A stretch of DNA of 64,000 nt from Streptomyces sp. LHD-70 (lineage in GTDB: Bacteria; Actinomycetota; Actinomycetes; Streptomycetales; Streptomycetaceae): contig NZ_JAVIFW010000012.1 in NCBI RefSeq assembly GCF_031157275.1, forward strand, positions 186,001 through 250,000, written 5' to 3'. This document shows positions 16,521 to 24,745 of the stretch, in pieces. Below the pieces are notes generated by a model. That model was not told the origin of the DNA, searched no databases, and worked only from the letters and a program-made list of their open reading frames with translations. Position 1 is the first letter of the stretch. Every line of letters starts with the position of its first letter. The position numbers and the translations under genes were made by a program.

Positions 16521-17381
16521 TTACGGCAGCTGCGACGCCGCCCGAGCCTCGCGGCGGTTGTCGCGGAAGTTGTTCACGCGGCGAGCCGTCGCGAACAACG
16601 GGATCACCGCTCCGAGCACCAGCTGCAGCGCACAGCCCGTCTGCAGCAGCAGCTGACCACCGGGAGCGTCGAACGCCCAGGCCGCGAGCAGGCCCATGCT
16701 CGCGACGATCCACGCCAGCATCGCGATGGCGAGGCGCCCCCGCGGCTTCGGGTACTCGACCCGGCTCACCATCAGCCAGGCGGTGCCGATGATCGCCAGG
16801 AGCGTCGCCACGAAGGGCAGCTCCAGGAGCACGATCGACACGACCGTCAGCGCACCGAACGGCGAGGGCATGCCCTGGAAGGTGCCGTCCTTCACCGTCA
16901 CGCAGGAGAATCTCGCAAGCCTGAGCACCACCGCCAACAGCACCACGATCGCGCCCACCGCCGCGACCCGCTGATACACGCCGTTGTCGGAGACCATGCC
17001 GTACACGAGCACGAAGTACGCCGGCGCGAGGCCGAAGCTGATCAGGTCCGAGAGGTTGTCCAGCTCCGCGCCCATCGGCGACGAGCGCAGCTTGCGGGCC
17101 ACGAGACCGTCGAAGAGGTCGAAGACCGCCGCGCACAGCATGAGGATCACCGCGGTGGCAGCGCTGTTACGGGCCATGCCCGTCTCGTCACTGCCGGTGA
17201 GGTGCGGAATCAGGATGCCGGTGGTGGTGAAGTACACCGCCATGAAGCCGCAGGTGGCGTTCCCGAGGGTGAGGGTGTCCGCTATCGAGAGCCGCAGTGA
17301 GAGCGGCATCTCTTCCTCGGAGTCCTCCTCGTCGGCCTCGGGCACCCACCCGGCCTGTGTCTCTGGATCAATCACGGTCAA
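16521..17381 (-). CDS. pssA: CDP-diacylglycerol-serine O-phosphatidyltransferase
   Basis: A 286-residue membrane enzyme that makes phosphatidylserine from CDP-diacylglycerol and serine. The CDP-alcohol phosphotransferase signature is complete: D88, D91, G92, A95, R96, G104, D108 and D112 in DLFDGLVARKL and GAELDNLSD. About eight hydrophobic segments follow an acidic N-terminal tail. The start is a TTG at 17381, overlapping the 3' end of psd by 14 bases; a GTG two codons later is an alternative. Together with psd it gives the phosphatidylethanolamine route. This order (psd then pssA) is conserved in streptomycetes. Confidence 0.95.
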   Translation of the reverse strand: MTVIDPETQAGWVPEADEEDSEEEMPLSLRLSIADTLTLGNATCGFMAVYFTTTGILIPHLTGSDETGMARNSAATAVILMLCAAVFDLFDGLVARKLRSSPMGAELDNLSDLISFGLAPAYFVLVYGMVSDNGVYQRVAAVGAIVVLLAVVLRLARFSCVTVKDGTFQGMPSPFGALTVVSIVLLELPFVATLLAIIGTAWLMVSRVEYPKPRGRLAIAMLAWIVASMGLLAAWAFDAPGGQLLLQTGCALQLVLGAVIPLFATARRVNNFRDNRREARAASQLP

Positions 17382-18024
17382 TGCGAGTCACCCCAGCCAC
17401 GGTCTTCTGACCGACCTCGACATCCACGTCGACGCCCTCAGGGAGGTAGATGTCGACGCGCGAGCCGAAGCGGATCAGGCCGATCCGCTCGCCCTGCTCC
17501 ACCTTCGTGCCCTGCGGGATGTAGGGCACGATGCGCCGGGCCACGGCGCCCGCGATCTGCACCATCTCGATGTCGCCGAGCTCGGTGTCGAAGTGCCAGA
17601 CAACGCGCTCGTTGTTCTCGCTCTCCTTGTTGAACGCCGGGACGAACCCGCCGGGGATGTGCTCCACGGACGTCACCGTGCCCGCGAGGGGCGCGCGGTT
17701 GACGTGGACGTTCAGCGGGCTCATGAAGATCGCGACGCGGGTGCGCCCGTCCTTCCACGGCATGATGCTCTGCACGACGCCGTCGGCCGGGGAGATGACC
17801 CGGCCCTGGGCGATCTCGCGCTCCGGGTCGCGGAAGAACCACAGCATGCCCGCCGCGAGCGCGGTGGCGGGTACGGCGACGGCCTTGGCGGCGCCGGAGC
17901 GTCGCGCACGGGCCAGGCTGAGTGCCGCGGTGGCGACGGTCGGCAGGAGCCACGGCGATGCTCCGCGAGCAATGCGGCCGCCCAGGAGGCTGTCGCGTGG
18001 TGCAGAGGTTTGGCTGTGGGGCAT
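17368..18024 (-). CDS. psd: Phosphatidylserine decarboxylase
   Basis: A 218-residue proenzyme that decarboxylates phosphatidylserine to phosphatidylethanolamine. It is the short archaeal/actinobacterial form, with a hydrophobic region near 28-64, the FFRDPER motif, and MSPLNVHVNRAP. The self-cleavage site that creates the pyruvoyl group is G187-S188 in RFGSRV. The ATG at 18024 was chosen; the longer open frame upstream is not conserved. Its stop lies inside the pssA start region, so the two are translationally coupled. It follows the methylsuccinyl-CoA dehydrogenase gene after a 172-base gap. Confidence 0.95.
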   Translation of the reverse strand: MPHSQTSAPRDSLLGGRIARGASPWLLPTVATAALSLARARRSGAAKAVAVPATALAAGMLWFFRDPEREIAQGRVISPADGVVQSIMPWKDGRTRVAIFMSPLNVHVNRAPLAGTVTSVEHIPGGFVPAFNKESENNERVVWHFDTELGDIEMVQIAGAVARRIVPYIPQGTKVEQGERIGLIRFGSRVDIYLPEGVDVDVEVGQKTVAGVTRIDRD

Positions 18025-18196
18025 GGATGACCTTCGTAGCGGATGATGCCGCGCAAGTGACGGGGGGACGGCGGCTTTTCCGGGGATGCTATCGGTTGCG
18101 AGCCGCAACTGGGCAAGCCAGGAAGCCGAGTCGGCCGCCGAAGAGTGTTGACGGGGTGTGATCTTCCTCCTGAAGGAAGCACCCCAAAAGGGACTT

Positions 18197-19402
18197 TCAG
18201 CCCTGGAATCGATACTCTTCGAGCAGTCGACGACCAATGATCATTTTCTGGATCTCGGCGGTACCTTCGCCGATCAGCAGCATCGGGGCCTCCCGGTAGA
18301 GACGCTCGATCTCGTACTCCTTCGAGAACCCGTATCCGCCATGGATACGGAACGCGTCCTCCACGACTTCTTTGCAGTATTCGGAGGCGAGGTACTTCGC
18401 CATCCCTGCCTCGAGGTCGTTTCGCTCCCCGGAGTCCTTTTTGCGTGCTGCGTTCACCATCATCGCATGCGCGGCCTCGACCTTGGTGGCCATCTCGGCC
18501 AGCTTGAACTGAATCGCCTGGTGCTGAGCGATCGGCTTTCCGAAAGTGTGGCGTTGTTGGGCGTATGAGACACCCAACTCAAATGCACGCTGCGCGACTC
18601 CACAACCACGGGCGGCGACATTCACACGGCCGACTTCGACGCCGTCCATCATTTGGTAAAACCCTCGGCCGGTGGTCCCACCGAGTACGCGATTGGCCGG
18701 AATACGCAGGTCCTGCATGACCAGTTCGGTGGTGTCCACCCCCTTGTATCCCATTTTGTCGATCTTGCCGGGAATGGTGAGTCCGGGGCGCACCTCGCCG
18801 AAGCCGGGTTCCTTCTCCACGAGGAAGGTCGTCATCGACTTGTGCGGGGCCGTGCCCTCCGGGTGGCCTTCGTCACTTCGGCAGAGAACGGCCACGAGCG
18901 TCGACGAACCGCCGTTCGTCAACCACATCTTCTGGCCGTTCAGGACGTACTCGTCGCCGTCCTGAACACCCTTGGACGTGATCGCCGACACGTCGGAGCC
19001 GAGCGCCGGCTCGGACATCGAGAACGCGCCGCGCACCTCGCCGAGCGCCATCCGCGGCAGGAAGTGGTCCTTCTGCTCCTGCGTGCCGTGCTGCTTGAGC
19101 ATGTACGCCACGATGAAGTGGGTGTTGATGATCCCGGACACGGACATCCAGCCGCGCGCGATCTCCTCCACACACAGCGCGTACGTGAGCAGCGACTCGC
19201 CCAGACCGCCGTACTCCTCGGGGATCATCAGGCCGAACAGGCCCAACTCCTTGAGGCCGTCCACGATCTGCTGCGGGTACTCGTCCCGGTGCTCCAGCTC
19301 CGTCGCGACCGGAATGATCTCCTTGTCGACGAAGTCCCGGACGGTGGACAGGATCTCCTGCTGGACGTCCGTGAGACCAGCGGTCTGTGCGAGTCGGCTC
19401 AT
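18197..19402 (-). CDS. mcd: Acyl-CoA dehydrogenase, probable (2S)-methylsuccinyl-CoA dehydrogenase
   Basis: A 401-residue FAD enzyme with all acyl-CoA dehydrogenase parts: AFSMSEPALGSDVSA, MWLTNGGSS, HQAIQFKLAEMATKV, and the catalytic glutamate E379 in IGEGTAEIQ. It is the last gene of the ethylmalonyl-CoA cluster, only 3 bases after the mesaconyl-CoA hydratase, so the likely substrate is methylsuccinyl-CoA, giving mesaconyl-CoA. It is shorter than the roughly 550-residue Mcd described from proteobacteria, so the assignment rests on context. The 3' third (18197-18800) uses visibly more A/T-ending codons than its neighbours, a small local oddity. Confidence 0.88.
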   Translation of the reverse strand: MSRLAQTAGLTDVQQEILSTVRDFVDKEIIPVATELEHRDEYPQQIVDGLKELGLFGLMIPEEYGGLGESLLTYALCVEEIARGWMSVSGIINTHFIVAYMLKQHGTQEQKDHFLPRMALGEVRGAFSMSEPALGSDVSAITSKGVQDGDEYVLNGQKMWLTNGGSSTLVAVLCRSDEGHPEGTAPHKSMTTFLVEKEPGFGEVRPGLTIPGKIDKMGYKGVDTTELVMQDLRIPANRVLGGTTGRGFYQMMDGVEVGRVNVAARGCGVAQRAFELGVSYAQQRHTFGKPIAQHQAIQFKLAEMATKVEAAHAMMVNAARKKDSGERNDLEAGMAKYLASEYCKEVVEDAFRIHGGYGFSKEYEIERLYREAPMLLIGEGTAEIQKMIIGRRLLEEYRFQG

Positions 19403-19405
19403 GGC

Positions 19406-19918
19406 TTACTTCTCCTGCGACTTGAGTTCGGGACGGCCGGGCTGTTCGCCGCCGCGCTCCTTGATGTACGTCTCGGTGGGAACCAGCACCTTGCGGCGGA
19501 AGACACAGACGAGCGTGCCGTCCTGCTTGTAGCCCTTGGTCTCGACGTAGACGATGCCGCGGTCGCTCTTCGACTTCGAGGGCGTCTTGTCGAGGACCGT
19601 GGTCTCGCCGTAGAGGGTGTCGCCGTGGAAGGTCGGCGCCACGTGCTTCAGCGACTCGATCTCCAGGTTGGCGATGGCCTTGCCGGAGACGTCCGGGACG
19701 GACATGCCGAGCAGCAGCGAGTAGATGTAGTTGCCGACGACGACGTTCTTGCCGAAGTCCGTCGTCTTCTCCGCATAGTTGGTGTCCATGTGGAGCGGGT
19801 GGTGGTTCATGGTGAGGAGGCAGAAGAGGTGGTCGTCGTACTCGGTGACCGTCTTCCCGGGCCAGTGCTTGTAGACCGCGCCGACCTCGAACTCCTCGTA
19901 GGTGCGTCCGAACTGCAT
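19406..19918 (-). CDS. mch: MaoC-family hydratase, probable mesaconyl-CoA hydratase
   Basis: A 170-residue hot-dog-fold protein. MaoC-like features include LTMNHHPLHMDTNYAE, the hydratase-2-type motif with the active-site Asp/His pair, and the YIYSLLLGMSV core helix. In the ethylmalonyl-CoA pathway this position is taken by mesaconyl-CoA (beta-methylmalyl-CoA) hydratase, and the gene lies between malyl-CoA lyase and Mcd with gaps of 5 and 3 bases. Length fits a single hot-dog domain, while the proteobacterial Mch is about twice as long, so it should act as an oligomer. Substrate is inferred from the operon. Confidence 0.88.
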   Translation of the reverse strand: MQFGRTYEEFEVGAVYKHWPGKTVTEYDDHLFCLLTMNHHPLHMDTNYAEKTTDFGKNVVVGNYIYSLLLGMSVPDVSGKAIANLEIESLKHVAPTFHGDTLYGETTVLDKTPSKSKSDRGIVYVETKGYKQDGTLVCVFRRKVLVPTETYIKERGGEQPGRPELKSQEK

Positions 19919-19923
19919 GGTGC

Positions 19924-20889
19924 TCAGGCCTCCGGGATCTCGAACTTGGTGGTGCGCTGCATTCCGGCGGCCCGGCCCTTGCCGGAGATGACGAGGGCCA
20001 TCTTGCGGCTGGCCTCGTCGATCATCTCGTCGCCGAGCATCGCGGAGCCCTTCTTGCCGCCGGCCTCGGACGTGCAGTAGTCGTACGCGTCCAGGATCAG
20101 CTCGGCGTGGTCGTAGTCCTCCTGCGACGGCGAGAAGATCTCGTTGGACGCCTCGACCTGGCCCGGGTGCAGCACCCACTTGCCGTCGAAGCCGAGGGCG
20201 GCGGCACGGCCCGCGACCTCGCGGTAGCCGTCGACGTTGCGGATCTGCAGGTAAGGGCCGTCGATCGCCTGGAGGTTGTTGGCGCGGGCGGCCATCAGGA
20301 TCTTCATCAGGATGTAGTGGTAGGCGTCGGCGGTGTAGCCGGGCGGCTGCTCGCCGACGACCAGGGACTTCATGTTGATGGAGGCCATGAAGTCGGCCGG
20401 GCCGAAGATGATCGTCTCGGTGCGCGCGGAGGCCTGCGCGATCTCGTTGACGTTGTTGAGGCCCTGGGCGTTCTCGATCTGCGCCTCGATGCCGATCTTG
20501 CCGACCTCGAAGCCCATGGTCTTCTCGATCTGGGTGAGCAGCAGGTCGAGGGCGACGATCTGCTGGGCGTCCTGGACCTTCGGCAGCATGATGCAGTCGA
20601 GGTTCTGGCCCGCGCCCTCGACGACCGTGACGACGTCGCGGTAAGTCCACTCGGTGGTCCAGTCGTTGACGCGCACGACCCGCGTCTTGCCGGTCCAGTC
20701 GCCCTCGTTGAGGAACTTCACGATGGTGTGCCGGGCCCCGGGCTTGGCCAGCGGGGCGCAGGCGTCCTCCAGGTCCAGGAAGACCTGGTCGGCCGGGAGG
20801 CCCTGGGCCTTCTCCAGGAAGCGGGGGTTCGACCCCGGCACCGCGAGACAGGAGCGGCGCGGCCGAAGGCGGTTGATGGGCGCGGTCAT
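19924..20889 (-). CDS. HpcH/HpaI-CitE-like lyase, probable beta-methylmalyl-CoA/malyl-CoA lyase
   Basis: A 321-residue TIM-barrel enzyme of the CitE group. It has RRSCLAVPGSNPRFLEKA at the start, FLDLEDACAP with the metal-binding acidic residues, IEAQIENAQGL, and the FGPADF motif. It would cleave beta-methylmalyl-CoA into glyoxylate and propionyl-CoA, the carbon-releasing step of the ethylmalonyl-CoA pathway. Its ATG overlaps the stop of the ecm gene by four bases, showing translational coupling. Free citrate lyase is unlikely because no citD/citF genes are present. Confidence 0.92.
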   Translation of the reverse strand: MTAPINRLRPRRSCLAVPGSNPRFLEKAQGLPADQVFLDLEDACAPLAKPGARHTIVKFLNEGDWTGKTRVVRVNDWTTEWTYRDVVTVVEGAGQNLDCIMLPKVQDAQQIVALDLLLTQIEKTMGFEVGKIGIEAQIENAQGLNNVNEIAQASARTETIIFGPADFMASINMKSLVVGEQPPGYTADAYHYILMKILMAARANNLQAIDGPYLQIRNVDGYREVAGRAAALGFDGKWVLHPGQVEASNEIFSPSQEDYDHAELILDAYDYCTSEAGGKKGSAMLGDEMIDEASRKMALVISGKGRAAGMQRTTKFEIPEA

Positions 20890-22934
20890 GCGGGGACCTC
20901 CAGAGGGTCGAGCTTGTTCGCTAGCCGGATCTCGTCGACGATACGGCCGATGATCTCCGTGATGCCGAAGTCCTTCGGGGTGAAGACGGCGGCGACTCCC
21001 GCCCTCTTCAGGTCCTCGGCGTCGGCGTTGGGGATGATGCCTCCGACGATCACGGGGATGTCGGTGGCGCCCGCCTCGCGCAGCCGGTCGAGCACGTCCG
21101 GCACCAGCTCGGCGTGCGACCCGGACAGGATCGACAGGCCGACGCAGTGCACGTCCTCGGCGAGCGCGGCGGACACGATCTGCTCCGGGGTGAGCCGGAT
21201 GCCCTGGTAGACCACCTCGAACCCGGCGTCGCGGGCCCGCACAGCGATCTGCTCGGCACCGTTGGAGTGCCCGTCCAGGCCCGGCTTGCCGACCAGCAGG
21301 CGGAGCTTGCCGCCGAGTTCGTCGCCGGTGCGCCGGACCTTGTCCCGTACGAGAGCGAGCTGCGAGCCCTTCTCGGCGGCCACCGCGACCGGCGCCGACG
21401 AGACTCCGGTCGGCGCGCGGAACTCGCCGAAGACCTCCCGGAGCGCGCCCGACCACTCGCCGGTCGTGACCCCGGCGCGGGCGCACTCCAGGGTGGCCTC
21501 CATCAGGTTCTCCGTACCGGCCGCCGCCTCCTTCAGGCGGTCCAACGCCTGCTGGGTGGTGGGCCAGTGGAACGGGTCGCCCATGCCCTGGCGGTCGCTG
21601 GACTCCTGACGCGTGGTGCGCCAGTCGCCGATGGCCCGGACGACCTTGGCCTCGACCTCGTGGTCGACGGTCATGATGGCCGCGTCCAGGTCGGCGGTGA
21701 GCGGGTTGGGCTCGGTCGACTCGTAGCAGTTGACGCCGACGATCTTGTCCTCGCCGGCCTCGATCTTGGCCCGGCGCTCGGCGTGCGAGGAGACCAGCTG
21801 CGACTTGAGGTAGCCGGACTCGACGGCCGCCATCGCGCCGCCCATCTCCTGGATCCGGTCGATCTCGGCGAGGGACTCGGCGACCAGCGCGTCGACCTTC
21901 TTCTCGATGACGTGCGACCCGGCGAAGATGTCCTCGTACTCCAACAGGTCGCTCTCATGCGCGAGAACCTGCTGGATACGGAGCGACCACTGCTGGTCCC
22001 ACGGCCGCGGCAGCCCCAACGCCTCGTTCCAGGCGGGGAGTTGGACGGCGCGGGCGCGGGAGTCCTTGGAGAGGGTGACGGCCAGCATCTCCAGGACGAT
22101 GCGCTGGACGTTGTTCTCCGGCTGGGCCTCGGTCAGGCCGAGGGAGTTGACCTGCACGCCGTAGCGGAAGCGGCGCTGCTTCGCGTTCTCGATGCCGTAC
22201 CGCTCGCGCGTGATCTGGTCCCAGATCTGCCCGAACGCCCGCATCTTGCACATCTCCTCGATGAAGCGGACACCCGCGTTCACAAAGAAGGAGATACGGG
22301 CCACGACGTCCCCGAACTTCTCCTCGGGGACCTGCCCGGAGTCGCGTACGGCATCGAGAACCGCGATGGCGGTGGACATCGCGTACGCGATCTCCTGGAC
22401 CGGCGTGGCCCCCGCCTCCTGGAGGTGGTAGCTGCAGATGTTGATCGGGTTCCACTTGGGGATGTGGGACACCGTGTAGGCGATCATGTCGGTCGTCAGG
22501 CGGAGGGAGGGGCCCGGGGGGAACACATGGGTGCCCCGGGACAGGTACTCCTTGACGATGTCGTTCTGCGTCGTGCCCTGGAGCGTCGCGATGTCCGCGC
22601 CCTGCTCCTCCGCGACGACCTGGTAGAGCGCCAGAAGCCACATGGCGGTGGCGTTGATGGTCATCGAGGTGTTCATCTGCTCCAGGGGGATGTCCTGGAA
22701 CAGGCGTCGCATGTCACCGAGATGGGAGACGGGGACGCCGACCCGGCCGACCTCGCCGCGGGCGAGGATGTGGTCCGGGTCGTAGCCCGTCTGGGTCGGC
22801 AGGTCGAAGGCGACCGACAGACCCGTCTGGCCCTTGGCGAGGTTGCGCCGGTACAGCTCGTTGGACGCCTCCGCCGTGGAGTGACCGGCGTAGGTCCGCA
22901 TGAGCCACGGCCGGTCCTTCTGACGCTCAGTCAT
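20886..22934 (-). CDS. ecm: Ethylmalonyl-CoA mutase (MeaA/Ecm), cobalamin-dependent
   Basis: A 682-residue single-chain acyl-CoA mutase. The N-terminal TIM barrel carries the TYAGHSTAEASNELYRRNL and FDLPTQTGYDPDH stretches. The C-terminal B12 domain has the DxHxxG cobalt-ligand motif at D554, H556, G559 (LDGHSNGAE). It rearranges (2R)-ethylmalonyl-CoA to (2S)-methylsuccinyl-CoA. Separate large and small methylmalonyl-CoA mutase subunits are absent. The ATG at 22934 is preceded by GAGGAGA. It is 34 bases downstream of ccr, as in other streptomycetes, and its name is often given as meaA. Confidence 0.95.
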   Translation of the reverse strand: MTERQKDRPWLMRTYAGHSTAEASNELYRRNLAKGQTGLSVAFDLPTQTGYDPDHILARGEVGRVGVPVSHLGDMRRLFQDIPLEQMNTSMTINATAMWLLALYQVVAEEQGADIATLQGTTQNDIVKEYLSRGTHVFPPGPSLRLTTDMIAYTVSHIPKWNPINICSYHLQEAGATPVQEIAYAMSTAIAVLDAVRDSGQVPEEKFGDVVARISFFVNAGVRFIEEMCKMRAFGQIWDQITRERYGIENAKQRRFRYGVQVNSLGLTEAQPENNVQRIVLEMLAVTLSKDSRARAVQLPAWNEALGLPRPWDQQWSLRIQQVLAHESDLLEYEDIFAGSHVIEKKVDALVAESLAEIDRIQEMGGAMAAVESGYLKSQLVSSHAERRAKIEAGEDKIVGVNCYESTEPNPLTADLDAAIMTVDHEVEAKVVRAIGDWRTTRQESSDRQGMGDPFHWPTTQQALDRLKEAAAGTENLMEATLECARAGVTTGEWSGALREVFGEFRAPTGVSSAPVAVAAEKGSQLALVRDKVRRTGDELGGKLRLLVGKPGLDGHSNGAEQIAVRARDAGFEVVYQGIRLTPEQIVSAALAEDVHCVGLSILSGSHAELVPDVLDRLREAGATDIPVIVGGIIPNADAEDLKRAGVAAVFTPKDFGITEIIGRIVDEIRLANKLDPLEVPA

Positions 22935-22968
22935 CAGCTGCTTCTCCTCAGGGAGTTCAGACGGACGT

Positions 22969-24306
22969 TCAGACGTTCCGGAAGCGGTTGATGGCGTCGA
23001 TGTGCTGCGCCCGCTTCTCGTGGTCGCGCACACCCAGGCCCTCCTCGGGCGCGAGCGCGAGGACGCCGACCTTGCCCTGGTGGAGGTTGCGGTGCACGTC
23101 GTACGCGGCCTGGCCGGTGTCCTCCAGCTTGTACGTCTTCGAGAGCGTGGGGTGGATCTTGCCCTTGGAGATCAGGCGGTTGGCCTCCCACGCCTCGCGG
23201 TAGTTGGCGAAGTGCGAGCCGATGATCCGCTTCAGAGACATCCACAGGTAGCGGTTGTCGTACTCGTGCATGTAGCCCGAGGTGGAGGCGCAGGTGGTGA
23301 TGGTGCCGCCCTTGCGCGTGACGTAGACGCTGGCGCCGAAGGTCTCGCGGCCGGGGTGCTCGAAGACGATGTCGATGTCCTCGCCGCCGGTGAACTCGCG
23401 GATCCGCTTGCCGAAGCGCTTCCACTCCTTGGGGTCCTGGGTGCGCTCGTCCTTCCAGAACTTGTAGCCCTCGGCGCTGCGGTCGATGATCGCCTCGGCG
23501 CCCATCGCGCGGCAGATGTCCGCCTTCTGCTCGCTGGACACGACACAGATCGGGTTGGCCCCGCCCGCGAGCGCGAACTGCGTGGCGTACGAGCCGAGGC
23601 CGCCGGAGGCGCCCCAGATCAGGACGTTGTCGCCCTGCTTCATGCCGGCGCCGTTGCGGGAGACCAGCTGGCGGTACGCGGTGGAGTTGACCAGACCGGG
23701 CGCCGCCGCCTCCTCCCAGCTCAGGTGGTCCGGCTTCGGCATCAGCTGGTTGGACTTGACGAGCGCGATCTCGGCGAGGCCGCCGAAGTTGGTCTCGAAG
23801 CCCCAGATGCGCTGCTCGGGGTCGAGCATCGTGTCGTTGTGGCCGTCGCTGGACTCCAGCTCGACGGAGAGGCAGTGCGCGACGACCTCGTCACCGGCGT
23901 TCCAGGCGTTCACGCCGGGGCCGGTGCGCAGGACGACGCCCGCGAGGTCGGAGCCGATGATGTGGTACGGCAGGTCGTGGCGCTTGGTGAGCTCGCTGAG
24001 GCGGCCGTACCGCTCGAGGAAGCCGAAGGTCGACAGCGGCTCGAAGATCGAGGTCCAGACCGAGTTGTAGTTCACGGAGCTGGCCATCACGGCGACCAGG
24101 GCCTCGCCCGGGCCGAGTTCGGGCACCGGCACGTCGTCCAGGTGGATCGACTTGCGCGGGTCCTTGTCGCGGGTCTCGAGCCCGGCGAACATCTCCGTCT
24201 CGTCCTTGTGCACGGTGATCGCGCGGTACGAGTCGGGCAGGGGCAGCGCGGCGAAGTCGGCGGACGTGGCGGTCTGCGACTGGATCGCGTCGAGGATTTC
24301 CTTCAT
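22969..24306 (-). CDS. ccr: Crotonyl-CoA carboxylase/reductase
   Basis: A 445-residue member of the zinc-free MDR superfamily that reductively carboxylates crotonyl-CoA with NADPH and CO2 to ethylmalonyl-CoA. The nucleotide-binding loop is WGASGGLGSYA near residue 230. N81, F169, E170 and H364 seem to correspond to the CO2-positioning residues known for Ccr. It is the first gene of the ethylmalonyl-CoA operon. In streptomycetes the enzyme also supplies ethylmalonyl-CoA for polyketides; no polyketide synthase is in this window, so this copy is best read as the primary-metabolism one. Confidence 0.97.
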   Translation of the reverse strand: MKEILDAIQSQTATSADFAALPLPDSYRAITVHKDETEMFAGLETRDKDPRKSIHLDDVPVPELGPGEALVAVMASSVNYNSVWTSIFEPLSTFGFLERYGRLSELTKRHDLPYHIIGSDLAGVVLRTGPGVNAWNAGDEVVAHCLSVELESSDGHNDTMLDPEQRIWGFETNFGGLAEIALVKSNQLMPKPDHLSWEEAAAPGLVNSTAYRQLVSRNGAGMKQGDNVLIWGASGGLGSYATQFALAGGANPICVVSSEQKADICRAMGAEAIIDRSAEGYKFWKDERTQDPKEWKRFGKRIREFTGGEDIDIVFEHPGRETFGASVYVTRKGGTITTCASTSGYMHEYDNRYLWMSLKRIIGSHFANYREAWEANRLISKGKIHPTLSKTYKLEDTGQAAYDVHRNLHQGKVGVLALAPEEGLGVRDHEKRAQHIDAINRFRNV

Positions 24307-24544
24307 TGGGGTGCCTCCGGCGAAAAGCGAGTGAGGGGGACGCTTTTTGAGGGACGTCGGGGTGAAGCGGTGCTGAGAGTGGTGCCGTCGGTTCGGCGGA
24401 GGTGGTGGTGCTCGGCGAGCGCCTGGTGGGCGCGGAAGGTGCCTGTGACGCAGGCGTCCGGGCGGGAGCGAGACCCCGTGCGGGGCTTGCTGGGACAGCC
24501 GGCGTACGGAAGATCTCTGCACGCCGGCCGCCCGGACTGACTTC

Positions 24545-24573
24545 AACGTATGACACGGCGTGCCAGTGCACAA
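24545..24573 (-). promoter_or_regulatory. Candidate ccr promoter
   Basis: Reading the minus strand, TTGTGC (24573-24568) is followed after 17 bases by TACGTT (24550-24545), a TAxxxT-type −10 box. The GGCAC/GTGCC inverted repeat at 24574-24586 touches the −35 box and is well placed for a regulator. This is a motif reading only. Confidence 0.35.
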
Positions 24574-24674
24574 GGCACTCGGTGCCAGGACTTTCTCTCA
24601 GTTGTCAGCGAGCCGCTTCATTTGAGCGATGATCGATCATTGCAGGTCAGATGGGGTGCGGAAGGGGCGTACGA

Positions 24675-24720
24675 CGAAGGCGCCGGCCGAACTGATCGAT
24701 CAGTTCGGCCGGCGCCTTCG
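24675..24720. terminator. 46-bp perfect palindrome, terminator of the TetR gene
   Basis: The whole 46 bases are self-complementary, with arms starting CGAAGGCGCCGGCCGAACTG and a centre TGATCGATCA. It begins about 25 bases after the stop of the TetR gene and lies upstream of ccr, so it should insulate ccr from read-through. Confidence 0.85.
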
Positions 24721-24745
24721 CGTCGCGGTGTCGTGAGAGGTGCGG

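Larger units (their letters stand above)
24307..24745. other. Upstream region of ccr
   Basis: This 439-base gap holds the ccr promoter region, a 12-bp perfect palindrome ATGATCGATCAT at 24629-24640, an inverted repeat GGCAC-TCG-GTGCC at 24574-24586, and the terminator of the TetR gene at 24675-24720. No open frame in it looks like a gene. The untranslated leader of ccr would be about 230 bases if the promoter proposed below is right. The palindromes could be operators for the TetR protein encoded just upstream. Confidence 0.5.
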
